Below are positions 32,817 to 42,506 of a stretch of 64,000 nt of DNA, piece by piece. The stretch spans positions 57,786 through 121,785 of the forward strand of contig NZ_QREM01000009.1 of NCBI RefSeq assembly GCF_003353015.1. The letters run 5' to 3'. This DNA is from Xanthomonas arboricola. GTDB lineage: Bacteria; Pseudomonadota; Gammaproteobacteria; Xanthomonadales; Xanthomonadaceae. The translations under genes and the position numbers were made by a program. The notes beneath the pieces are model-generated. The model saw nothing but the letters and a program-made list of their open reading frames with translations, searched no databases and was not told the DNA's origin. Position 1 is the stretch's first letter. Each line of letters begins with the position of its first letter.

Positions 32817-34070
32817 TCATGGCACAAGCGCCGGCGCAGCCGGTTGCAGGTGGCCCAGCCCGAACACCTGCGCCGTCGTGCTGGGCGCGGCGCCATCGTC
32901 CTGCGGTTCCAGCACTGCCCACACATTGGCCTGCAACAACGGCGCCACGCGGAACGACTCCTGCTGCGGCAGGATCTGCACGCAGAGCACGCCGGCCGCG
33001 TTGCAGGTCAAACGTGCGCGCAGGTGCTGCCGCCAGAGTGGCCGTGCCTGCATCGGCGTCTCCAGCGCAACCTGCAAGCCGCGCTCGGCCGGCATGCCAA
33101 GCAAACCGCGCAACGCCGGCTCGACGAAAAAACGCAGCCCGGCGGCGCTGGCCATCGGATTGCCCGGCAGGCCGACATACAGTACGCCGTCCTCGAAGCG
33201 CGCCAGCAACACCGGCTTGCCCGGCCGCACTGCGACCTTGTGGAACAGCACCGCCGCGCCATGCCGTGCCAAGGCATCCGGCACGAAATCGTAGCGACCG
33301 CGCGACACCGCGCCCGTGCTCAGAATCACATCGGCGCCCGCAGTGCGCGCCTGCGCAAGCGCCGGATCGAAGCCGGCAACGTCATCGCCCACCTGTCCAT
33401 GCCACACGACTTCGGCGCCGGCTGCACGCAGCTGGCTGAGCAGATAGCTGCTGGTGCCATCGCGGATCTGTCCAGGCTGCAGCGGCTGCGCCGGATCGCC
33501 GACCAGCTCGCGGCCGGTCGCAATCAGGGCCACGCGCGGACGCCGCACCACCTGCACACGCGCACAGCCCAGCGCGGCCAACAGCATCAGGTGTGCGGCG
33601 CGCAGCACGGTGCCGGCCGCGATCACGCGATCGTGCAAGGCCACATCTTCTCCGCGCCGGCGGATGTGCTGGCCGGCGCGCAGATCGGCACGCAGACGGA
33701 TGCGACTGGGTCGCAGGCCATCGTGCGCCAGCACTTCCACCTGTTCGATCGGCACCACTGCATCGGCGCCCGCAGGCAAACCGGCACCGGTCATGATTTC
33801 CCACGCGTTGCCCGCCGCGATGCCGCCGGCATCTTCGCCTGCGGCAATGCTGCCGCCGACCACATGTTCGCTGCCTGCAGGCGCACCACGACCGGCAGTG
33901 AGCAATGCGAAGCCATCCATCGCGCTGTTGTCGAAAGCCGGCAGCTCGGCCGGGCTCGACAACGCCTGCGCAAGCACACGCCCCTCGGCATCGGCACTGT
34001 CCACCCACTCCGCGGCAAGCACGGCGATCTGCTGATGGACAAGCGCAACTGCGTCGGCGTAGCTGATCAT
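32817..34070 (-). CDS. moeA: molybdopterin molybdenumtransferase MoeA, copy 1
   Basis: 417 residues. ELPAFDNSAMDGFALLTAG, ITTG-equivalent EIMTGAGLPAGADAVVPIEQ, GQHIRRRGEDV, VALIATGRELV and VGLPGNPMASAAGL are the MoeA domain landmarks. The usual GGVS-x-G-x-x-D loop reads STGAVSRGRYDF here, a deviation from the consensus that copy 2 does not share. It inserts molybdate into adenylated molybdopterin. It is in an operon-like order with mobA and the 120-residue protein, next to nitrate assimilation. Confidence 0.9.
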   Translation of the reverse strand: MISYADAVALVHQQIAVLAAEWVDSADAEGRVLAQALSSPAELPAFDNSAMDGFALLTAGRGAPAGSEHVVGGSIAAGEDAGGIAAGNAWEIMTGAGLPAGADAVVPIEQVEVLAHDGLRPSRIRLRADLRAGQHIRRRGEDVALHDRVIAAGTVLRAAHLMLLAALGCARVQVVRRPRVALIATGRELVGDPAQPLQPGQIRDGTSSYLLSQLRAAGAEVVWHGQVGDDVAGFDPALAQARTAGADVILSTGAVSRGRYDFVPDALARHGAAVLFHKVAVRPGKPVLLARFEDGVLYVGLPGNPMASAAGLRFFVEPALRGLLGMPAERGLQVALETPMQARPLWRQHLRARLTCNAAGVLCVQILPQQESFRVAPLLQANVWAVLEPQDDGAAPSTTAQVFGLGHLQPAAPALVP

Positions 34071-34274
34071 GAGCAGGGCACGGTCGACCGATGGATGACC
34101 TGGCTAGGATACCGGCAGCCGGCACAGGCGTGGCGAGCCTGGCATCACAGCGCCCCGCACCTCGCGCCGCCCTCGGCGCACGCGCACTGCGCACATCGCT
34201 TGAAGCCGCTAGGACGCCTTGCGCACATGGCAACCCGCACAGTGGCCTGCAGCTCCCCACGGTATCTGTGCCGC

Positions 34275-34565
34275 ATGCAATTCGTCGACCTTGTGGGCTG
34301 GCTTGCCAGCGCCGTGTTGATTGCCACCCTGGTCCGCCAGATCTACAAGCAATGGCGCGCGGATGCGGCACACGGCGTTTCGCGCTGGCTGTTCATCGGA
34401 CAGATCAGCGCCTCGGTGCTGTTCATCCTCTACAGCTACCTGGTCGGCAATGCCGTGTTCATCGTCAGCAACGTGCTGATCCTGCTGACCGCCCTCATCG
34501 GGCACGTGCTGCACCGGATCAAGCAGCGCCGGATGGAGCGCGACCCTGCCGGCAGCACGGGTTAG
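34275..34565 (+). CDS. small PQ-loop (SemiSWEET-like) membrane protein
   Basis: 96 residues with three hydrophobic segments (about 4-20, 38-57 and 60-80) and a basic tail RIKQRRMERD. LVGWLASAVLIATLVRQIYKQW, then GVSRWLFIGQISASVLFILYSYLVGN fits the triple-helix bundle of bacterial SemiSWEET/PQ-loop proteins, which dimerise to carry sugars. The canonical PQ pair is not obvious (VRQI), so transport is inferred from fold only. The frame is open far upstream as a shadow of moeA; ATG 34275 gives the family start. The ribosome site is weak. Confidence 0.7.
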   Translation: MQFVDLVGWLASAVLIATLVRQIYKQWRADAAHGVSRWLFIGQISASVLFILYSYLVGNAVFIVSNVLILLTALIGHVLHRIKQRRMERDPAGSTG

Positions 34566-34575
34566 CACGCTGGTG

Positions 34576-35574
34576 TCAGTCGGCGCGTTTCTTCTTTGCC
34601 GCCTTGCGCGGCGCGGCGGGTGCGCCCGACTTGCTGGCCGCAGGCCGCGTGACGGTTTTTTTCTTCCCCCCGGTCCTGGACGCCGTCTTCGCGATCGGCT
34701 TGCGGACTGCAGGTGTCTTGGCAACGGCCCGCTTGCGTGGCCTGGACACGGCCGTGGCCTGCGTCGCCGGCTCGATGACCGCCTCCGGCACGCGCACGCT
34801 GATCCAGGTCGGCGCGTGATCGCTGGCCTTCTCCAGTGCACGGACCCACTTGTCCACGCCGGCGTCCTGCAGCCCGGGCGCCAGGGTGCGATTGAGCAGC
34901 AGATGGTCGATGCGCAAGCCGCGATCGCGCGCAAAATGCTGGCGAAAATAGTCCCAGAAGGTATAGATCGGGGTCTGCCCGTGCACCGCGAGCAGGCTAT
35001 CGGTCCAGCCCTGCCCGAGCAGGGCCTGATACGCCTGGCGGCTCTCCGGCTGCAGCAGTGCATCCTTGCGCCAGCCCTTGGGGTCGTAGATGTCGGCATC
35101 GGTCGGCACCACATTGAAGTCGCCGATCAACGCAACCGGGTGCGGCAGGTCCACCAGCGTCTCGGCATGCCGGATCAGGCGTTGAAACCAGGCCAGCTTG
35201 TAATCGAACTTCGGCCCGGGCTGCGGATTGCCATTGGGCAGATACAGGCAAGCCACCACGACCCCATGAATTGCCGCCTCCAGGTAGCGGCTCTGCGTAT
35301 CGCGCCGGTCCCACGGCAGCCCACGACGGATTTCCACCGGATCGGCGCCGCGCGCCAGCAGCGCCACGCCATTCCACGACTTCTCGCCTTGCCAGGTCAC
35401 GCCGTAGCCGGCGTCGCGAATCGCCTGTTCCGGGAAGGCGTCCTGGGTGGCCTTCAGCTCCTGCAAGCCGACGATGTCCGGTTGCTCGCGCCGCAGCCAT
35501 TCCAGCAGATGCGGCAGCCGGCTGGTGATGCCGTTGACGTTGAAGGTCGCGATCTTGCGGGTGATGACGGACAT
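34576..35574 (-). CDS. xthA: exodeoxyribonuclease III with long basic C-terminal tail
   Basis: 332 residues. KIATFNVNGITSRLPHLLEWL, DIVGLQELKAT (metal Glu), LYLPNGNP, IGDFNVVPTDADIYDP, RIDHLLLN and KASDHAPTW (catalytic Asp-His) define ExoIII. It repairs abasic sites and 3' blocked ends. After about residue 262 there is an extra tail of about 70 residues rich in Lys, Arg, Ala and Pro (TGGKKKTVTRP, PRKAAKKKRAD), absent in E. coli XthA (268 residues). It probably adds DNA affinity. Monocistronic as far as visible. Confidence 0.92.
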   Translation of the reverse strand: MSVITRKIATFNVNGITSRLPHLLEWLRREQPDIVGLQELKATQDAFPEQAIRDAGYGVTWQGEKSWNGVALLARGADPVEIRRGLPWDRRDTQSRYLEAAIHGVVVACLYLPNGNPQPGPKFDYKLAWFQRLIRHAETLVDLPHPVALIGDFNVVPTDADIYDPKGWRKDALLQPESRQAYQALLGQGWTDSLLAVHGQTPIYTFWDYFRQHFARDRGLRIDHLLLNRTLAPGLQDAGVDKWVRALEKASDHAPTWISVRVPEAVIEPATQATAVSRPRKRAVAKTPAVRKPIAKTASRTGGKKKTVTRPAASKSGAPAAPRKAAKKKRAD

Positions 35575-36007
35575 GGGCGAGCGACCAGGCGTACATAGCA
35601 GGCAAGCATCGCCGGCACGGCATGAAGCAGGTGCTCAAGCGAGGTGAAGCCCGCGCCAGTGCGTGCTGCTGTCCTCGACCATTGCCGTGGCGCCAGCGGC
35701 ATCGCGGCCCTGGCGTTGAACTGCTGCAGCCTCGCCAGCGCGGCCCCGTCCGCGACCATCTGCGCCCTGGCGCGGGCGCCGGCAGCGGGCGCGTCCGCCA
35801 CCACTGTGCCAGCTTCCAATCGTCCTCGGCATGCTGCCTGGCCGTCTGCCTGGCGGGTCGCTGCGCTGCCGGGCACCCGCTTCTGCAGCGCAAGCCGCCG
35901 CTACGGCAGCACCGCGCCGGCTTGCTGCTGGGCGATGCGCTGGATCGCCGGATCGGGTGCAGGTCGAGCTGACACGCCGCAGCGCCCACGCATCGAGGAC
36001 CGCTGGC
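35575..36007. other. intergenic region without a supported gene
   Basis: 433 bp between xthA and a small minus-strand gene. Overlapping ORFs exist in all frames but show no family motif, no ribosome site and no consistent coding signal. One minus frame has a weakly protein-like stretch (DAPAAGARARAQMVADGAALARLQ broken across the frame), possibly the remnant of a decayed gene. Confidence 0.35.
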
Positions 36008-36223
36008 TCAGGCACCGGGATCCGCGGGCCCCAGCTGGTTGGCGGACAGGATTTCATCGATCCGCTTGACGATTTGCGCAGCCTGCTCCTGCGACTCGGC
36101 CGCAGCGGTGATCTTCTCTGCACGTGCATGGAATGCATCCCAGAAATCGTCCGGATGCTGGCGACGGATTTCAGGCAATGCGTCGGCGAGGTGTTTCAAT
36201 TGCGCGTCGATATCGGGGGTCAT
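36008..36223 (-). CDS. small hypothetical protein
   Basis: 71 residues, acidic and helical: MTPDIDAQLKHLADALPEIR at the start and IVKRIDEILSANQLGPADPGA at the end. No membrane segment. It has a good Shine-Dalgarno, AAGGAG 7 nt before the ATG, which is the main reason to believe it. No function is visible. It is divergent from the moeB fusion gene, 105 bp apart. Confidence 0.7.
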   Translation of the reverse strand: MTPDIDAQLKHLADALPEIRRQHPDDFWDAFHARAEKITAAAESQEQAAQIVKRIDEILSANQLGPADPGA

Positions 36224-36327
36224 TGAGGGTCTCCTTGTAGGCCCACGCTACCGCCGTGCCGGTGAGCCTGACGCCAACATGGCAACCCCGAACATCGCAT
36301 GGCCTGCCTTTGCGCGACAATGGCGCC

Positions 36328-37470
36328 ATGAGCAGCCACGACATCTCTCCTGCAACCGCCCGCCTGCGCGCCCTGCAAGGCGCCTTGCTGGTCGATATCC
36401 GGCAGTTGCACGAGCGTGCCGGCGGCCAGGCCGAAGGCGCGTTGGCCATTGCTCAACACGAGCTGGAAGCCGCACCCGCACGGCACCTGTCGGAACAGGC
36501 GCGCGAGATCGTGCTGATCTGCCAGAGCGGCAAGCGCTCGGCACACACGGCGCAGATCCTGCGCGCGCAGGGCTATACGCAGGTGTCCTCGGTGCTGGGG
36601 GGCACCAACGCATGGACGCATGCCGGCCTCCCCCTGGTGCGCCCGACCCTGCCGCCCGACGAGCAGGATTTTCTCGAGCGCTATTCGCGCCATCTGCGTC
36701 TGCCGCAGGTGGGCCCCGAGGGCCAGCAGCGCCTGGCGCGTTCGCGCGTGCTGCTCGTCGGTGCAGGCGGGCTCGGCTCGCCTGCGGCGTTCTATCTCGC
36801 CGCCGCCGGCGTCGGACACCTGCGCATCGCCGACGACGATGTGGTGGACCGCAGCAACCTGCAGCGCCAGATCCTGCATGTCGAAGACAGCGTCGGGGTT
36901 GCCAAGGTCAGCTCGGCCGCGCAGCGCATTGCCGCGCTCAATCCACGCGTGCAGGTCCACGCGCTGCAGGCACGCGTGACTGCCGGCAATGTCGACGCCC
37001 TGCTGGAGGGCGTGGATGTGGTGATCGACGGCGCCGATAATTTCCCTGCGCGCTATCTGCTCAACGATGCCTGCGTCAAACTCGGCAAGCCGCTGGTCTA
37101 CGGTGCGGTACAGCAGTTCGAAGGGCAGCTCAGCGTGTTCGATGCCGGCCGCAGGCGCGGCCAGGCACCGTGCTATCGCTGCCTGTTTCCCGAGCCACCG
37201 CCAGCCGAGTTCGCGCCCAGCTGCGCCGAAGCCGGCGTGCTGGGCGTGCTGCCCGGGGTGATCGGACTGCTGCAGGCCACCGAGGCGATCAAGTTGCTGC
37301 TGGGCATCGGCGACACACTCACCGGACGCCTGCTCAGCTTCGATGCGCTGGCGATGCGGTTTCGCGAGATCCGGCTGCCGCCCGACCCGCATTGCCCGGT
37401 GTGTGCACCCGGTGTCGCATTCCCTGGTTACGCCGATTACGCCGCGTTCTGCGGCAGCGCCATCGGCTGA
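36328..37470 (+). CDS. moeB: rhodanese-MoeB fusion: molybdopterin-synthase (sulfur carrier) adenylyltransferase
   Basis: 380 residues. Residues about 10-105 form a rhodanese domain with the active-site loop ICQSGKRSA (Cys about 67). The MoeB/ThiF E1-like domain follows: FLERYSRHLRLPQVGPEGQQRL, VLLVGAGGLGSPAAFYLAAAGVG (ATP loop), DDDVVDRSNLQRQILH, DGADNFPARYLLNDAC and two zinc CxxC pairs (CYRCLF, CPVCAP). It adenylates, and with rhodanese may sulfurate, the C-terminus of MoaD/ThiS. Rhodanese at the N-terminus is the reverse of eukaryotic MOCS3. Start 36328 avoids 24 unrelated residues of the longer frame. Confidence 0.9.
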   Translation: MSSHDISPATARLRALQGALLVDIRQLHERAGGQAEGALAIAQHELEAAPARHLSEQAREIVLICQSGKRSAHTAQILRAQGYTQVSSVLGGTNAWTHAGLPLVRPTLPPDEQDFLERYSRHLRLPQVGPEGQQRLARSRVLLVGAGGLGSPAAFYLAAAGVGHLRIADDDVVDRSNLQRQILHVEDSVGVAKVSSAAQRIAALNPRVQVHALQARVTAGNVDALLEGVDVVIDGADNFPARYLLNDACVKLGKPLVYGAVQQFEGQLSVFDAGRRRGQAPCYRCLFPEPPPAEFAPSCAEAGVLGVLPGVIGLLQATEAIKLLLGIGDTLTGRLLSFDALAMRFREIRLPPDPHCPVCAPGVAFPGYADYAAFCGSAIG

Positions 37471-37741
37471 GCGCGGCGATCAAACGCACCTCAGTGGCGT
37501 GCGTTACCACGTATCGTGCGTGCGCCGGCCTGCCACGTGGGCAGGCGATGTCTTTCACTGCCCGTCGTCATTGCCTCAGCGTCGCCGACACCCAGCTAAT
37601 GCACCGTTGGCAGCCACATGCGAACGGCGCGGAAGCAACGGCATGCCAGGAACCGGGGCGCATGCCGCAGCGTGCAGCGGTTGCGCCCGCCTGGCGGTGA
37701 GCGCAGTGCTTGCTGCAAGCCGCGCCTGGTTCACCAAGCGA

Positions 37742-38962
37742 TCAAAGCGCGTAGGGAATCACCCGCACGATCTCGCCCGCCTCGAAGCGCCGCGCCTGCT
37801 CGGGCAACACGATCAAGGCGTTGCTGTCGGCCGCGCCACGCAACAGATGCGAGGCATCGCCGCGGTGCGGCGAGGCGCTCAGGCGCCCGTCTTCGCCGCA
37901 CTCCAGGCGCCCGCGCAGAAACTCCAGGCGCTCGTGGCGTTTTTCCCACGGGCTTGCCAGGGCCGCATGCCACGACGGACGCGGCTCGCCACGTCCCTGC
38001 AGGCCATCCAGCAACGGCACGCCGTAGGCGATCAAGGTCGCCAGCACCGAGACCGGGTTGCCCGGCAGGCCCAGCACCAGGCAGCGGCCGATCTGCCCCA
38101 GCACCGCCGGCATGCCCGGGCGCATGCGCACGCGCCAGAAGTGGATGCGGCCCAGTTCGCCGATCAGCCGTGGCAGATAATCCTTCTCTCCTGCCGAGAC
38201 GCCGCCACAGGTGATCACCACATCGAAGGCCGCCGCCGCATCTTCCAGCATCGTGCGGATGCGCTGCGGATCGTCCGGCAGGGTCGGCCATGCGGTCGGC
38301 GCATAGCCCAGCGCCCGCAGCTGCGCCATCAGCATGTCGCGGTTGCTGTTGTAGATCTGTCCCGGCCCCAACGGCATGCCCGGCTCCACCAGCTCATCGC
38401 CGGTGGCCAGCACCGCAATGGTCGGCCGCGGCGCCACTGCAAGCCGCGACAGGCCGAGCGCGGCCGCCAGTCCGATCCGGGCAGGCGTCAGCACCTGCCC
38501 GCTCTGTATCACCAGCTCGCCCGCGCGCACGTCACTGCCGGCCTGGCGCACCGCCGCACCCGGCGCAGGCATGCTATGGAAACGCACCACGCCATCGCGT
38601 TCCTGCGCATCCTCTTTCGGGATCACCGTATCGGCACCGTCGGGCAGCGTCGCACCGGTGGTGATGCGCAGGCATTGGCCCGCGCCCAACGTACCGGTCC
38701 AACGCTCGCCGGCAAACTGCTCGCCGACCAGTTGCAACGACGCATCGCCGCCCGCGACATCGGCATGCCGCAACGCAAAGCCGTCCATCGCGCTATTGGC
38801 GAAGGGCGGCAAGGCGATTGGCGCGATCAGGTCGGCAGCGCAGATGCGCCCGTCGGCACGCGAGGTGGCGATGTTCTCGTCAGGCGGACGGCTGCTGGCC
38901 GCAACGGCCTGCAGGATCTGCAGCGCCTGCGCGTAGGGAATGCGGGAGGGATAGTCGGTCAT
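37742..38962 (-). CDS. moeA: molybdopterin molybdenumtransferase MoeA, copy 2
   Basis: 406 residues. ALPPFANSAMDGFALRHAD, CLRITTGATLPDGADTVIPKED, VAGSDVR-like RQAGSDVRAGE, IAVLATGDELVEPG, SNRDMLMAQLRALG, TCGGVSAGEKDYL and LVLGLPGNPVSV follow the classic MoeA order closely. It is more canonical than copy 1 at 32817, so this is the likelier housekeeping enzyme. ATG 38962 (MTDYPS) matches the family start; the frame is open to 38995. It converges with the moeB fusion. Confidence 0.93.
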   Translation of the reverse strand: MTDYPSRIPYAQALQILQAVAASSRPPDENIATSRADGRICAADLIAPIALPPFANSAMDGFALRHADVAGGDASLQLVGEQFAGERWTGTLGAGQCLRITTGATLPDGADTVIPKEDAQERDGVVRFHSMPAPGAAVRQAGSDVRAGELVIQSGQVLTPARIGLAAALGLSRLAVAPRPTIAVLATGDELVEPGMPLGPGQIYNSNRDMLMAQLRALGYAPTAWPTLPDDPQRIRTMLEDAAAAFDVVITCGGVSAGEKDYLPRLIGELGRIHFWRVRMRPGMPAVLGQIGRCLVLGLPGNPVSVLATLIAYGVPLLDGLQGRGEPRPSWHAALASPWEKRHERLEFLRGRLECGEDGRLSASPHRGDASHLLRGAADSNALIVLPEQARRFEAGEIVRVIPYAL

Positions 38963-39172
38963 GGCGCGCAGGATACCAGCGGGTAGCGCCGACACAGAAC
39001 GGCGACCAGCACGATCGCCTGCTTCTCAGCGGCCATGGCCGGCACTCCGGCCAGCACGCATCGCGCGAACACCGCAGCGTCCTGGCGCGTTACCCAACCC
39101 GCGCTGGAGCTGGCACGCCACACACACCAGGCCTTCGACGATGGCACGCCGCGCCAGGCGCGGCAGCACTGG

Positions 39173-40570
39173 CTACTTGCCCTTGACGTGCTTCATCAAG
39201 CGCCGCTTGCGTGCCACCTGCCGTTCGGTGAGCGTATTCTTCTTGCCCTCGTACGGGTTGGCGCCTTCGCGGAAGATGAAACGCACCGGCGTGCCGACCA
39301 GCTTGAAGCGCTTGCGGAAGAAGTTTTCCAGATAGCGCTTGTACGACTCCGGCAGCACCTTCAGGCGCGTGCCATGCACGATAAAGGTGGGCGGATTGGC
39401 GCCACCCGGATGCACGTAACGCAGCTTGGAGACGTGGCCACGGATGCTCGGCGGCGGATTGGTCTCGTAGGCGATTTCCAGCGCCTGGTTGACTTCGCTG
39501 GTGCTGAACTCGTGCGTGGCCGACGCGTGTGCACGATGGATCGCCTGGAACAGCTCGCGCATGCCCGAGCCGTGCAGCGCGGAAATCCGCACCGCCTCGG
39601 CCCAGCTGACAAAGCCCAGCTTGCGCGACAGCAGGTCTTCGGCCTGCGCACGCTGGTAGTCGCTCTGCCCGTCCCATTTGTTGATCGCCACCACCAGCGC
39701 ACGGCCAGCGTCCAGGATCGCGCCAAGAATGGTCGCGTCCTGATCGGTGACGCCTTCGCCGGCATCGAGCATCAGCACCGCGACCTGGCATTGCTCGATC
39801 GCCTGCAGCGTCTTGAACGCGCTGAACTTCTCCACCGCCTCCTCGACCTTGCCGCGGCGACGCAGGCCGGCCGTGTCGATCAGGCGGTACTGGCGCCCGT
39901 CGCGGTCCATGTCCACGGCGATCGAATCGCGCGTGGTGCCCGGCACTTCCGAGGCGATCATGCGTTCTTCGCCGAGCAGGCGATTGACCAGCGTCGACTT
40001 GCCCACGTTCGGGCGGCCGACAAAGGCGATGCGCACGCGCGCCGGGTCGGTATCCAGCAACTCGCCGGCACCTTCCTCGGGCAGGCGTGCGCCCACTTCT
40101 TCAAGCAGCTCGTCGATGCCCTGCCGATGCGCGGCAGACAGCGCCACCACATCGGAGAACCCGTAGCGCGCGAACTCCGAGCGCACGGTTTCTTCGTCGG
40201 TGCCGTCGATCTTGTTGATGACCAGCACGGTCGGACGCGCCAGCTTGCGCAGCCAGGCCAGGATCTCGTCGTCGAGCGCGGACGCGCCTTCGCGGCCATC
40301 GACCACGAACAGCACCAGGTCGGCTTCGCCGGCAGCGGCGCGTGCCTGACGTGCGGTGGCGCCGGCCAGGCCTTCCTCGTCGCCGGCGATACCGCCGGTA
40401 TCGACGACGATGAACGGGCGTTCCTCGTCGAGACGACAGACCCCGTAGTTACGGTCGCGGGTGACGCCGGGCTGGTCGTGGACCAGCGCGTCACGGGTGC
40501 GCGTCAGCGCATTGAAGATGGTGGACTTGCCGACATTGGGCCGTCCGACCAGGGCGACCAGGGGCAGCAT
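39173..40570 (-). CDS. der: ribosome-biogenesis GTPase Der (EngA)
   Basis: 465 residues with two tandem GTPase domains. Both carry [10 protein letters not shown]-loops (residue about 8 and 180), DTGG/DTAG switch loops and NKID/NKWD specificity motifs. A KH-like C-terminal domain ([25 protein letters not shown]) and a basic tail complete the family pattern. It acts in 50S subunit assembly. ATG 40570 has AAGGA 9 nt upstream. It lies 10 bp after bamB, the order usual in gammaproteobacteria. Confidence 0.97.
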   Translation of the reverse strand: MLPLVALVGRPNVGKSTIFNALTRTRDALVHDQPGVTRDRNYGVCRLDEERPFIVVDTGGIAGDEEGLAGATARQARAAAGEADLVLFVVDGREGASALDDEILAWLRKLARPTVLVINKIDGTDEETVRSEFARYGFSDVVALSAAHRQGIDELLEEVGARLPEEGAGELLDTDPARVRIAFVGRPNVGKSTLVNRLLGEERMIASEVPGTTRDSIAVDMDRDGRQYRLIDTAGLRRRGKVEEAVEKFSAFKTLQAIEQCQVAVLMLDAGEGVTDQDATILGAILDAGRALVVAINKWDGQSDYQRAQAEDLLSRKLGFVSWAEAVRISALHGSGMRELFQAIHRAHASATHEFSTSEVNQALEIAYETNPPPSIRGHVSKLRYVHPGGANPPTFIVHGTRLKVLPESYKRYLENFFRKRFKLVGTPVRFIFREGANPYEGKKNTLTERQVARKRRLMKHVKGK

Positions 40571-40580
40571 CGCGAAGTCC

Positions 40581-41798
40581 TTATTGTGCCAACCGGAAGG
40601 CGGTGATATCGCCATCGGTGTTTTGTACCAACAGAATGCCATCCACGACGATCGGCTGCGCCAGCAGCGTGTCGCGTCCAGCGCGAGCGCGCGCGGCCAG
40701 TGCACCATCGCTGAGCTTCAGCCAGTGCAGGTAACCCTTGTAATCGCCGACCACGGCGTAATCGCCCTGGATGGCCACACCGGTCAGGGAGCGACGTGCC
40801 AGCGCGGCCTGCGACCACATCGCCGCGCCGCTGCTCTTGTCGAGGCCCCACACCGAGCCGGCGTTGTCGGACACCACCACCACCGCAGACGACACGCCGA
40901 CGCCACCGGCGCCGCCGTGATCGCGCGTCCACAGCGGACGGCCACTCGGGCCTTCCAATGCGAGAGTCTCGTTCTTGAAGCTGGTTGCATACAGCGTGGT
41001 GCCATCCAGCACCGGCGCGCCGTCCACATCGGACATGCGCTCCAGCTCGGTACGGCCTTCCGGCACGCCAATCGCCTGTTCCCACAACGGGCGGCCGTCC
41101 TGCAACGCCAGCGCGCTCAAGGTGCCGCTGTCGTTGCCGACGAACAGCACGCCCGGACCGGTCACGATCGGCGCATTGCCGCGCACCGACAGGGTGGGGC
41201 CTTCCTCGGCATGGAACCAGCGACGTTCGCCGGTGGCTGCGTCGAAGGCAGTGACGCGACCATCGTTGCTGCGCACCAACACCAGGTTCTGTGCAATGGC
41301 CGGTGCGGCGATGACTTCGTTCGGCACCTTGGCACGCCACTTTTCGGTGCCATCGGCCTGGTTCAACGCAATCACGTCGCCAGACAGCGTGCCGATCACC
41401 ACCAGGCCGTCGCCGACGCCGGGGCCACCGGACAGGCGCTGCTTGAACTTGCGATCGTTGCGCTCTTCCTTCTTGGGCTTGTATTCCCACACGCGCTTGC
41501 CGGTCTGCAGGTCCAGTGCCTGCACGCCCCCGGTGATCGCCGAGGCATACACCTTGCCATCGGCCACTGCCGGACGCTGACGCACGCCGATATGGCCCTG
41601 GCCCTTGCCCACGCCGGTGGACCAGAGCTTGTCGACCTTGACCGACGGCTCGAACTTGACCAGCTCGGCAGGTTCCTGCGCCTTCTTGGCGGCAGCGTCC
41701 TTGCCGGCAAACCAGCCCTTGACGGTGCTGCAACCGGCCAGCGACACACCCATCAGGGCGAGCAATGCAATGCGCTTGTACATATCAACCTGCTTCAT
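40581..41798 (-). CDS. bamB: outer-membrane assembly lipoprotein BamB
   Basis: 405 residues. A type II signal with lipobox SLAGC at about residue 23 is followed by eight-blade PQQ-like beta-propeller repeats ([43 protein letters not shown] and others). Component of the BAM complex that folds outer-membrane proteins, which may include the giant autotransporter. ATG 41798 overlaps the upstream stop. MYKRIALL at 41780 would give a shorter n-region with AGG 6 nt upstream and is a plausible true start. Confidence 0.95.
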   Translation of the reverse strand: MKQVDMYKRIALLALMGVSLAGCSTVKGWFAGKDAAAKKAQEPAELVKFEPSVKVDKLWSTGVGKGQGHIGVRQRPAVADGKVYASAITGGVQALDLQTGKRVWEYKPKKEERNDRKFKQRLSGGPGVGDGLVVIGTLSGDVIALNQADGTEKWRAKVPNEVIAAPAIAQNLVLVRSNDGRVTAFDAATGERRWFHAEEGPTLSVRGNAPIVTGPGVLFVGNDSGTLSALALQDGRPLWEQAIGVPEGRTELERMSDVDGAPVLDGTTLYATSFKNETLALEGPSGRPLWTRDHGGAGGVGVSSAVVVVSDNAGSVWGLDKSSGAAMWSQAALARRSLTGVAIQGDYAVVGDYKGYLHWLKLSDGALAARARAGRDTLLAQPIVVDGILLVQNTDGDITAFRLAQ

Positions 41799-42436
41799 CA
41801 AATCGGCTCCGCCGGATCGGGCACCTTGCCGCCCACATCCATCAGCTTGGTTTCCAGCAGACGGCGCTGCGGCGAGGCCACATCCACCGTGGTCAGGGCC
41901 TTGGCGTAGAGCGCACGCGCTTCATCCGGCTTGCCCTGCACGACCAGCGCATCGGCGCGGATCTCCAGGCTGGTGTGATCCTGCGCATCGGCCAGCAGCT
42001 TGATCGCCTCGTCCGGCTTGCCGCTTTCGGTGAGCACGCGCGCCAGGCGCTGCTGCACGATCTGCTTGAGCTCGCCTTCGGCGGGCACGTCGCGCAAGGT
42101 CTTGATTGCTTCGGCGTTTTTGCCGGCATCCACCTGGGCCTTGGCCAGGCGCAATGCAGCCAGCTCGGCGTAGATACCGCCCTTGCCGTCATCCAGCGCC
42201 ACGATGTCCTTGGCCGCCTTGTCCAGGTCCTTGCCCTGGATGGACTTCACCACCGCCTCGTAGCGGGTGTTGGCTTCCACCGACTGGGTGGCGGTGTGCT
42301 TCTGCCACCACTGCCAGCCCAGGATCAGGGCCAGGCCCAGTACGACGCCGCCAATCAGCCCTGCGCCATTCTTTCTCAACCAGGAACGAACGCGTTCGCC
42401 TTGTTCGTGTTCGTCCAGCAGATCGTCGATCGCCAT
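41798..42436 (-). CDS. TPR-like periplasmic-facing protein, YfgM/Anc. family
   Basis: 212 residues. MAIDDLLDEHEQGERVRSWLRKNGAGLIGGVVLGLALILGWQWWQ shows an N-terminal cytosolic stretch, then one membrane helix at about 23-43, as in YfgM. TPR-like helical repeats follow (AELAALRLAKAQVDAGKNAEAI, QQRLARVLTESGKPDEAI). In E. coli YfgM joins the SecYEG/PpiD chaperone net. ATG 42436 restores the family N-terminus. The stop overlaps the bamB start, so the pair is coupled. Confidence 0.88.
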   Translation of the reverse strand: MAIDDLLDEHEQGERVRSWLRKNGAGLIGGVVLGLALILGWQWWQKHTATQSVEANTRYEAVVKSIQGKDLDKAAKDIVALDDGKGGIYAELAALRLAKAQVDAGKNAEAIKTLRDVPAEGELKQIVQQRLARVLTESGKPDEAIKLLADAQDHTSLEIRADALVVQGKPDEARALYAKALTTVDVASPQRRLLETKLMDVGGKVPDPAEPI

Positions 42437-42506
42437 GCGTACTCTCGCTCCGTCATCCCGGAGGCGCGGAACATCAATAGGGAAAAATGAAAAACCGCAG
42501 TCCGCT

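Noticed and set aside
35454-35989. Several ORFs of 100-330 codons between xthA and the 71-residue gene
   Set aside because: No ribosome site and no recognised fold; arginine- and alanine-rich as expected of random GC-rich frames.
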